The position numbers were made by a program, and so were the translations under genes. This document shows, piece after piece, positions 18,063-26,087 of a stretch of 64,000 bases of DNA. The stretch is taken from positions 2,356,001 to 2,420,000 of the forward strand of contig OZ245822.1 of the NCBI GenBank assembly GCA_965228545.1, given 5' to 3'. Within the stretch, counting starts at the first letter, position 1; each line of letters starts with the position of its first letter. The notes under the pieces were generated by a model. The model did not search any database, was not told the DNA's origin, and saw only the letters and a program-made list of their open reading frames with translations. The DNA comes from HXMU1420-13 sp965228545. GTDB taxonomy: Bacteria > Bacteroidota > Rhodothermia > Balneolales > Balneolaceae.

Positions 18063-21000
18063 AATCTAATTCATCTCGAAAAGAGTTCAAATCACAGCGA
18101 AGGTGAGGGTACACCACAAGACCCAAGAATCTAATTCATCTCGAAAAGAGTTCAAATCACAGCAGAAATCACGAACCTATCGAACTGAACGGAAATCTAA
18201 TTCATCTCGAAAAGAGTTCAAATCACAGCTTATTTTGATTACTCTGTACAAACTGTTTCAATCTAATTCATCTCGAAAAGAGTTCAAATCACAGCTGGTT
18301 AACCTTGTATGCTTCAATCATTTTAAATCTAATTCATCTCGAAAAGAGTTCAAATCACAGCTACACTATTACCCATAAATGGACTTGGGGAAATCTAATT
18401 CATCTCGAAAAGAGTTCAAATCACAGCATTGCGCCCTTGACAATTCCGAAGTGTTGAATCTAATTCATCTCGAAAAGAGTTCAAATCACAGCATAAAACC
18501 TGCGCGGGGCATTAGGCTACCTAATCTAATTCATCTCGAAAAGAGTTCAAATCACAGCCATCTCGGCCACAAGAAGTATTTAAACAAGAATCTAATTCAT
18601 CTCGAAAAGAGTTCAAATCACAGCTTTCATTGGCTTGCCGTTCACAAGTACGATAATCTAATTCATCTCGAAAAGAGTTCAAATCACAGCCAATTAAGAT
18701 TTGGAGTAAAATCTGGGTGAAATCTAATTCATCTCGAAAAGAGTTCAAATCACAGCCTGTTGGAACACTTGTTGGCTGTGAACCTCAATCTAATTCATCT
18801 CGAAAAGAGTTCAAATCACAGCGGGTTATCCGAGTCCGTTTGAAAAACCTTAAATCTAATTCATCTCGAAAAGAGTTCAAATCACAGCGTAGGTTCTGCT
18901 TCCTATTAGCCCCGATTTAATCTAATTCATCTCGAAAAGAGTTCAAATCACAGCGGCTTGATGGATGAAGCAAATGAAATACTTAATCTAATTCATCTCG
19001 AAAAGAGTTCAAATCACAGCAGCTCCAGTATGTCAAGATGAAATATGTAAAATCTAATTCATCTCGAAAAGAGTTCAAATCACAGCGAATACTTGAAAGG
19101 ATGGGAAACCATTCAAATCTAATTCATCTCGAAAAGAGTTCAAATCACAGCAAGCGATTCATCGAATTTGGAAGCACAAATAATCTAATTCATCTCGAAA
19201 AGAGTTCAAATCACAGCCTGATCGTGCAACTCAGAGGGGATCAAAACAATCTAATTCATCTCGAAAAGAGTTCAAATCACAGCGAGGTTGAACTGATGGG
19301 TGCCGCTTTGAAAAATCTAATTCATCTCGAAAAGAGTTCAAATCACAGCAGATCTGGCACTGTACGAGAAAGAGATTCGAATCTAATTCATCTCGAAAAG
19401 AGTTCAAATCACAGCGCTTTGCGCCATACTTCCTCTTTCTCATAAAATCTAATTCATCTCGAAAAGAGTTCAAATCACAGCCGAAAAATCGACCTGCACT
19501 TCTTGCAGCGCAATCTAATTCATCTCGAAAAGAGTTCAAATCACAGCATGAGCGAAGAACTATTTAGGATGAAGAAAAATCTAATTCATCTCGAAAAGAG
19601 TTCAAATCACAGCCGAAAAATCGACCTGCACTTCTTGCAGCGCAATCTAATTCATCTCGAAAAGAGTTCAAATCACAGCATGAGCGAAGAACTATTTAGG
19701 ATGAAGAAAAATCTAATTCATCTCGAAAAGAGTTCAAATCACAGCGAAGTAGTTAACCCATCTGCCTCTAAATCTAATCTAATTCATCTCGAAAAGAGTT
19801 CAAATCACAGCCAGCTGAGCGCGCAACAGGCCGAAGACTTTAATCTAATTCATCTCGAAAAGAGTTCAAATCACAGCTATTCAGTAGCCATAAGGGTTCC
19901 TCGTTTGAATCTAATTCATCTCGAAAAGAGTTCAAATCACAGCTATTCAGTAGCCATAAGGGTTCCTCGTTTGAATCTAATTCATCTCGAAAAGAGTTCA
20001 AATCACAGCCGTCGCCGGTGGCCGGATCGTAAATCGAAAATCTAATTCATCTCGAAAAGAGTTCAAATCACAGCATATTCATCGTAGCACACCGGTAATT
20101 GCGAAATCTAATTCATCTCGAAAAGAGTTCAAATCACAGCGGACCATTCGCTTTTTCCCAAACGTGGCGAAATCTAATTCATCTCGAAAAGAGTTCAAAT
20201 CACAGCTTGATGTGATGGAGATGTTGGAGAAAGGAGAATCTAATTCATCTCGAAAAGAGTTCAAATCACAGCAACTGGCTATTGATGAGGTTGAAAATAA
20301 TTAATCTAATTCATCTCGAAAAGAGTTCAAATCACAGCACATCAGATTAACCTCAACGCAGGAATCATAATCTAATTCATCTCGAAAAGAGTTCAAATCA
20401 CAGCGGTTCATCATGATTCTACCTCCTCATACAGAATCTAATTCATCTCGAAAAGAGTTCAAATCACAGCAAGGGATTGATGATAGGCGAATTTTACGAA
20501 ATCTAATTCATCTCGAAAAGAGTTCAAATCACAGCGATCTCGAGTCCCGGCACTTTTTAATAGTTAATCTAATTCATCTCGAAAAGAGTTCAAATCACAG
20601 CAGTTCGTGCGTCCGATGTAGTTTCAGGTCTAATCTAATTCATCTCGAAAAGAGTTCAAATCACAGCTTATCCGAACTCTGGTTATGATAAACTACTAAT
20701 CTAATTCATCTCGAAAAGAGTTCAAATCACAGCTCGCTCGATGGATTCCCCAACTACTCAATTAATCTAATTCATCTCGAAAAGAGTTCAAATCACAGCA
20801 AATCAGTGAGAGAGTGTATCCTCTTTACCAATCTAATTCATCTCGAAAAGAGTTCAAATCACAGCTAATCAGGTAGTAGTTAATCAACAAATTGTAATCT
20901 AATTCATCTCGAAAAGAGTTCAAATCACAGCCCATCTGCGTCGTACTGCTCTGCAATTATTAATCTAATTCATCTCGAAAAGAGTTCAAATCACAGCATA

Positions 21001-21393
21001 ATTGGGATGTGATACTTCAGAATTTTAAATCTAATTCATCTCGAAAAGAGTTCAAATCACAGCTTATACACGCATAGATAATACGGTGCGACAAATCTAA
21101 TTCATCTCGAAAAGAGTTCAAATCACAGCAACCAATGATTGCTACCTATTTTTATACCGAATCTAATTCATCTCGAAAAGAGTTCAAATCACAGCTCCCC
21201 GGAAAGTGTTAATCGGCTGATACTCAATCTAATTCATCTCGAAAAGAGTTCAAATCACAGCGTTTCAGTTGAAACATTAAATATAAACCGCAATCTAATT
21301 CATCTCGAAAAGAGTTCAAATCACAGCCAATTTGGAATAACACTTGACAAGGACGGCAATCTAATTCATTCGATAAGAGTTCAAAAGCAACCA
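18063..21393 (-). CRISPR. Type II-C CRISPR array: 51 repeats, 50 spacers
   Basis: A 36-bp repeat (plus strand begins AATCTAATTCATC and ends TCAAATCACAGC) recurs with a period of 66 bp, or 65 bp at five places. Fifty copies look identical; the last, at 21358-21393, is degenerate. Spacers are 30 bp, with five of 29 bp (spacers 1, 6, 16, 30 and 37). By the tracrRNA anti-repeat, crRNAs come from the minus strand, with a handle beginning GCTGTGATTTGAACTC. Spacers 22-23 are repeated as 24-25, and spacer 28 equals 29, so 47 are unique. Peptide-like frames through the array are artefacts of the repeat. Confidence 0.98.
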
Positions 21394-21498
21394 TTCATAG
21401 TTCGTGCTTCAGTGCTTTTGTGGCAAATAAACCTTTGCTTTCCGATTCGAAATTGAACAACTTCCTTACATCAGGTAAGAAAAGTAAGGAGAGTTATC

Positions 21499-21753
21499 AT
21501 GCCAAGTGCAACTTTAACGTCGAAGGGGCAAATCACCATCCCTAAAAAAATAAGAGATGAGTTAAATCTAAAAGCTGGGGATGTGTTGACTTTTGACGTC
21601 CAAAATGGAAGAATAATATCTATACCATCTAACAAACGGAAAATAGATGAAGCTTTCGGAATATTATATCGAGAAAACCAAGAGGCTTTAACTGTTGAAG
21701 AAATGGATGAAGGTGTTGCAGAATATTTTCGGAATAAATATAAAAAAAGATGA
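21499..21753 (+). CDS. AbrB/MazE/SpoVT-type antitoxin (VapB-like)
   Basis: An 84-aa protein with the swapped-hairpin AbrB motif TLTSKGQITIPKKIRDELNLKAGD (residues 5-28) and a C-terminal acidic helix suited to binding a PIN toxin. A good ribosome-binding site (AAGGAGAG) precedes the ATG. The gene overlaps the toxin gene by 4 bp (ATGA). Expected role: neutralise the toxin and repress the operon promoter in the 105 bp after the CRISPR array. Confidence 0.88.
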   Translation: MPSATLTSKGQITIPKKIRDELNLKAGDVLTFDVQNGRIISIPSNKRKIDEAFGILYRENQEALTVEEMDEGVAEYFRNKYKKR

Positions 21754-22133
21754 TTGCTGCGGATACAAACTTACTCGTGCGATTGTTGGTAAAAGATGTT
21801 CCGATTCAGGCAGAAATGGTTAGAGATTTAATTCGAGATGGGGAATCGCTGTACATAAACTCAGTAGTACTATCGGAATTATTCTGGGTATTAACTAATG
21901 TATATGGATATCCAAAAAATTCATTTATCGCTGCCTTAGATGCGCTACTTGACTCTGAAGGTCTACATTTTTTTAATGCCGAAATAGTTAATAATGCGTT
22001 AAGTGACTATGTGCAAACTAATGTAGGATTCGTTGATTGTTTAATCAATGCAACAAATTCCTCGTATGGTTTTCGAACCCTCACCTTTGATAAAAAAGCT
22101 GCACAACTTGAGGGAATGGAATTGCTTGGTTGA
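21750..22133 (+). CDS. PIN-domain ribonuclease toxin (VapC-like)
   Basis: A 127-aa PIN protein with the acidic quartet in place: Asp5 (AADTN), Glu43 (LSELFW), Asp96 (FVDCLI) and Asp114 (TFDKKA). The size and partner fit VapC toxins, which cleave tRNA or rRNA. It is translationally coupled to the antitoxin. The module sits directly behind the CRISPR array, so it may stabilise that region, though chance placement is equally possible. Confidence 0.88.
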   Translation: MIAADTNLLVRLLVKDVPIQAEMVRDLIRDGESLYINSVVLSELFWVLTNVYGYPKNSFIAALDALLDSEGLHFFNAEIVNNALSDYVQTNVGFVDCLINATNSSYGFRTLTFDKKAAQLEGMELLG

Positions 22134-22149
22134 TAGGGTAAAGTTGATA

Positions 22150-22209
22150 GTTATTTGTTAATGGTTATTCGTGGACTCATCTTCTCAAATAACGATTAAC
22201 CATTAACAA
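22150..22209. repeat. Perfect 13-bp inverted repeat between convergent genes
   Basis: TTGTTAATGGTTA (22155-22167) pairs exactly with TAACCATTAACAA (22197-22209); GTTATTTG and CAAATAAC form a second, alternative pairing. It lies between the convergent toxin and FKBP genes. It may act as a bidirectional terminator or be a small palindromic repeat element. Confidence 0.6.
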
Positions 22210-22222
22210 TGAAAGAAATCAC

Positions 22223-23035
22223 TCAATCAGCATTCGCTTTCGCTTCCTGCAATTGTACTAACCGAGCTTGAAACCACTGATCATCGGGGTAGACGCCTAA
22301 GTATTGATTCGTAAGTTGTATCGCCTGATCGAATTTATCTTGTTCTTCCAAGGCAACTACTTGATAATACCCCATCAATGCTTTATAGAAATCGGAGGTA
22401 GCTTTGGTTGAGAAATATTCTGCCAAAGTAAAAAGCTCATCGAATTGTTTGTTTTCTCTCATTTCGCCAAACATAGGCTGTAGCAAGTCTAGATCGGTGT
22501 GATATTGATCAGATAATTCAGAATCTATTATGCTTTCATAAGCTTCTCGAACTCCTTCAGTACCTGCTTCACTAAATGCGATCGTTAACGTGTCTGCAAG
22601 CACTTTTTTAGGCTCCGAAACCAAAACAATTTCATAGCGATCATACACCAATGTAGCATAAGGAGGGATATCATCGCCGGCACCATCTTCCCCATAAGCA
22701 ATGTCGTAAGGAAGCATAGCTACCACATTATCCCCTTCGCGCATCAAAAATGCCATTTCTTCAAAGCCATCAATTACTCCCGAAACCCCGGCAATGAAGG
22801 TAAATAACGAATCTTCAGCTTCATAAGATGTCCAGATCAGCTCATCTTCAACCAACAGACTTAATTTTGTTTCTACAATCGAACCTTTTTCGATCATTCG
22901 CCCATCCCCCTTTTTCAGGTAATAATATTGCAATCCACTTTCGGTGGTGATAGTGTTCTCGGGGCCCAGGCCGTCATTGTTACTTGAAGTGCAGCTCATT
23001 AATAGTGCGATGGTAATTAGTAAAGTAAAGCGCAT
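22223..23035 (-). CDS. FKBP-type peptidyl-prolyl isomerase lipoprotein
   Basis: 270 aa with a lipoprotein signal (LLMSCTSSN). The FKBP domain spans about 30-135: SGLQYYYLKKGDG, VIDGFEEMAFLMREGDN, YGEDGAGDDIPPYATLVY. The usual aromatic active-site residues are partly kept. The C-terminal half is helical and TPR-like (YYQVVALEEQDKFDQAIQL). Role inferred: periplasmic folding. Its first about 52 codons are duplicated in the chimeric gene at 25459-26031. It sits downstream of the outer-membrane cassette on the same strand. Confidence 0.88.
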   Translation of the reverse strand: MRFTLLITIALLMSCTSSNNDGLGPENTITTESGLQYYYLKKGDGRMIEKGSIVETKLSLLVEDELIWTSYEAEDSLFTFIAGVSGVIDGFEEMAFLMREGDNVVAMLPYDIAYGEDGAGDDIPPYATLVYDRYEIVLVSEPKKVLADTLTIAFSEAGTEGVREAYESIIDSELSDQYHTDLDLLQPMFGEMRENKQFDELFTLAEYFSTKATSDFYKALMGYYQVVALEEQDKFDQAIQLTNQYLGVYPDDQWFQARLVQLQEAKANAD

Positions 23036-23069
23036 TGGAAAGGATGGTATTAAATTTTGAGAGCTTCTT

Positions 23070-24902
23070 TTAATGAATATTCAATGTTGCGGTGGCCATA
23101 ATGCTCATGTTGTAATATTGCCCATTTGTATTAAATGATTCTGTAGAATTTAATAGGTTTCGAATTGTCAGCCCCACATTTAAGTAATCATTGAATAAAC
23201 TTGTTTGAAACGAAAAATTCAAAAGATGTATAGGTTTAATTCTAAGTGGTGGCCATCTAGTAGAAATCGTTGTAAACGAGTGAATATATCTAGCAGGACT
23301 ATATCTGTAATTCAAAATGAATGAACTATTTTGAGATACTTTGTAATAAAGGTTTTTCTGCAAAAGAAATGAATAGAGGGATTCATTTAATCTTTCTACG
23401 TATCTACCGCCATAAAGTATGATTTCTGAAGAAAGATTTAATTCTAATTTAAGGTTATTACTCCAATCGTATTCAGTTTTAATAAGAAGATCTGTTACTC
23501 CATAATTTTTTAAATCCTCGATGGTAAAACTTGGCTTATATGGCTTTGAATAACCTTGATGAGTGTATTCAACGTTTTCGTATACATAATTCCAGAAATG
23601 GGTAAAGTTTACATCCAGAATTACACGTAGAGGGGAGTCTGTTTTATTATTCGAAACTAAACCGATTTTAGAATACCGATAAATAAAGTCGGAAGAATTA
23701 TTAATGGTGAAATTATCAGCAATATTAGGGTCAAAAATTAAATCACTACTCAATGTGGTAATATTGAATCCATTTTTTTTCTTAGAATAGTTTCTGTGAG
23801 AGAATAATAGATTAAATGAATTGAATATAGCTTTACTTGATAAATGTAAGTCTAAATTTGAATAGGATAGATTTAAAACTAGGCTTTCATCATAATTTAT
23901 TTTGGAATCTACCCCGAATTCCGATTCTGAATTGCTTATCAAATGCAGTGTGTCGTTCCATTTTTGAATGACATAAAAAGGCATCAAAGTTATATTTTTT
24001 GAAATGTGAGCAGATAATATTTGATGTGTTCTTTTTGAATTAACCTCTATTGGATAGCTAACTGAAGGCAATAAACTTTCCGCATAGTCTTCTGAGATTA
24101 ACGTTTTCAGTTCAAATAATTTTCCAATAGTAAATCGATTACTCAGCTGTTTTTTTTCAATGTTGACCGGCAAATCAATGCCCGCCTTCGGATACCAAAT
24201 AAATGCTTCTGAATTCGATGAGTTAATCAACGTGCTAATCGAAAATAATTTACTACGATAGTCGGCTCGTAGCATCAAACTTTGCATTCTACTTCTTTGA
24301 TAAACTTCCTGATCATTTTCAAAATTTTTTGTTCGTGCTAGTAATCTATTATTTACAACTCGATCGTATACAAGTGCATTAGTTCTTGAGAAGTCTACTT
24401 CGTCATATGTGAAATGTGAGAAAAGCATTCCGTTTTTATATTTAAATGAAAGATGATCGCTTTTCTTTACGTATTCTACGTTTGGAGTTCTATTTTCACT
24501 TAAAACATTTAATCCAGGATCGTTTACCTGGTTGAATAATGACTTTTTTACCAGAAGATTTGACTCTTTTAATACATGTATAGTCGTTCGATTATTGAAT
24601 CGATTAAAGTCCATTTTGTTCGATCCATAAGAATCGGATGGGTAGAAAAGCTGATGATTAAACAGCCAATTTGTATCAAATAGTAAACTATCAATGGTTA
24701 GTTGTTCATTTTCAATACGACTGAATGATAATGGCTGAATGTCGAGCAAATCGTAGCTATCAAATCCAATCAAAAATTCATTATAGTGATGTTCTTTGAA
24801 TGAATATCCAAACAGATTATTAGTTCTTTCCTGCGCTGTCAGATTACTGCGAAAAACTACAATTGCCACCAGTAGAAATAGCAAATACCTCAATTGATCC
24901 AT
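23070..24902 (-). CDS. TonB-receptor-like outer-membrane protein, cassette B large gene
   Basis: 610 aa with a signal peptide (ends LTAQ), a plug-like N-terminal region, then a long run of amphipathic beta strands. It is homologous to the protein at 26088-27959: shared blocks are NQVNDPG, TPNVE, NALVYDR, WPPLRIKPIH and RNLLNSTESFNTNGQYYNMSI; elsewhere the two are strongly diverged. No carboxypeptidase-like N-terminal extension and no TonB box could be assigned. Substrate unknown. It overlaps the upstream small gene by 13 bp. The DNA is visibly more AT-rich than the flanking housekeeping genes. Confidence 0.65.
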   Translation of the reverse strand: MDQLRYLLFLLVAIVVFRSNLTAQERTNNLFGYSFKEHHYNEFLIGFDSYDLLDIQPLSFSRIENEQLTIDSLLFDTNWLFNHQLFYPSDSYGSNKMDFNRFNNRTTIHVLKESNLLVKKSLFNQVNDPGLNVLSENRTPNVEYVKKSDHLSFKYKNGMLFSHFTYDEVDFSRTNALVYDRVVNNRLLARTKNFENDQEVYQRSRMQSLMLRADYRSKLFSISTLINSSNSEAFIWYPKAGIDLPVNIEKKQLSNRFTIGKLFELKTLISEDYAESLLPSVSYPIEVNSKRTHQILSAHISKNITLMPFYVIQKWNDTLHLISNSESEFGVDSKINYDESLVLNLSYSNLDLHLSSKAIFNSFNLLFSHRNYSKKKNGFNITTLSSDLIFDPNIADNFTINNSSDFIYRYSKIGLVSNNKTDSPLRVILDVNFTHFWNYVYENVEYTHQGYSKPYKPSFTIEDLKNYGVTDLLIKTEYDWSNNLKLELNLSSEIILYGGRYVERLNESLYSFLLQKNLYYKVSQNSSFILNYRYSPARYIHSFTTISTRWPPLRIKPIHLLNFSFQTSLFNDYLNVGLTIRNLLNSTESFNTNGQYYNMSIMATATLNIH

Positions 24903-25462
24903 TCAGTAATCTTTCTAGGTAGTTTAAATGAATAAGAGGCTCCAAAGGCTATTGAAGATATTTTTTGCCTCTCATAGTAAAAGACAGTTTGATAGGAATA
25001 GGAGGAAAAAAGAGTAAACTGATTCTTTCTTAAATATATTTTTAAAGAGCTCCCTAATATTGCTTCACGTTCCCTTTTATTTCCATCTACTTGATTAACT
25101 ACGATTTCCTGAGCTCCAATTAATGGACTTATTCCAACACTCATAAAATCAACAATCTGAATTAGGTATATGAACTCCAGAGTTATATCAGCGGTAGAAA
25201 CATCAATTTGGTTGTCCAGTTTATTGACTTGATTAAACCGAGCGTATTTCAACTTGATCTCACCAAAGGAAATGGGAGTTGACACATGAAATCCATTTAG
25301 TAAACGAGATTCGAATGCCCAATTATCTCTGTAATCAGTAGAAACATTTGTAGCATTTACTGTTTCTAAACCAAAACTTATGGTTTCGTAGGTTTGCGCT
25401 ACTAACGATTTGGTCAAAAAAGTAAGGATTGAAATAATTAGTAATGCTTTTAGTCGATTCAT
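24890..25462 (-). CDS. Small outer-membrane barrel protein, cassette B small gene
   Basis: 190 aa with a signal peptide (ends SLVAQ) followed by alternating beta strands and ending FKLPRKITEWIN. It has the size of an eight-stranded barrel and matches the layout of the 186-aa protein at 27961-28521 (same end pattern, LPR-x-hydrophobic-TE), but overall similarity is low. Its ATG overlaps the stop of the chimeric polX-derived frame (ATGA), preserving the coupling seen at the intact polX. Function unknown; probably works with the large barrel gene it overlaps. Confidence 0.55.
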   Translation of the reverse strand: MNRLKALLIISILTFLTKSLVAQTYETISFGLETVNATNVSTDYRDNWAFESRLLNGFHVSTPISFGEIKLKYARFNQVNKLDNQIDVSTADITLEFIYLIQIVDFMSVGISPLIGAQEIVVNQVDGNKREREAILGSSLKIYLRKNQFTLFSSYSYQTVFYYERQKISSIAFGASYSFKLPRKITEWIN

Positions 25463-26031
25463 CTCGCCCTAAAAAACTCCAGTACTTCATCCGCTGATTT
25501 CGTATTCAATACCCGCTCTTTTTCATATTTCCCTTTTCGAGCTATGCGAACGCCGTACTGAATATCGTCAATGCCTTCGATACTGTGGGCATCGGGATTG
25601 ATGCAGGTCATCAAGCCAACTTCCTTCGCTTTGTTTCCATAACTCCAATCCAAGTCCAATCGCCATGGCGAAGCATTGATTTCTATGGCAGTGTTTTGTT
25701 CAGCGGCCAAGGCCACCAATTCGTTTAAGTCGATGTCGCTTCCTCCACGCTTTAGCAGCAAACGCCCGGTGGGGTGACCTAAAATTCGGGTGTAAGGATT
25801 CTTGATAGCGTTTCGAAATCGCTCCATCATTTTATCGCGCGGCATATCCAAGGTTTGATGCACGCTCGCAATCGAACCTTTCTCGATCATTCGCCCATCC
25901 CCCTTTTTCAGGTAATAATATTGCAATCCACTTTCGGTAGTAATGGTGTTCTCGGGACCCAGGCCGTCGTTGTTAGAGGTACAGCTGATGATAAGTACTA
26001 TAGTAACTAGTAAAGTAAAGCGCATTGGCAT
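25459..26031 (-). pseudogene. Chimera: FKBP lipoprotein 5' end fused to polX 3' end
   Basis: The first about 54 codons (lipoprotein signal, then GLGPENTITTESGLQ... to MIEKGSI) match the FKBP gene, and the remaining about 137 codons (from ASVHQTLDMPRDK) match the end of PolX, all in frame. The switch lies at CAATC (25869-25873), a pentamer present at the corresponding place in both parents. By eye the polX part differs from the intact gene at about 31 of about 410 bases but only four residues, so both copies evolved under selection before joining. The product would be an exported fragment of a PHP domain, most likely without function; its use may be to provide a promoter and coupled translation for the genes behind it. 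Confidence 0.85.
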
Positions 26032-26087
26032 TATTTGGATTTCATTTCTTTGAAAATATGCTATATATCAAACTGAATCTATATCAA

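Noticed and set aside
18103..20688. Long frames through the array with repeating peptides such as NLIHLEKSSNHS or NSFRDELD
   Set aside because: They are simply the 36-bp repeat read in phase (66 is a multiple of 3). The periodic peptide comes from the repeat and the rest from unrelated spacers.
18063..21393. Spacers matching other parts of this window (self-targeting)
   Set aside because: Reading the 47 distinct spacers against the window by eye showed no evident match; a proper search was not possible, so nothing is claimed.
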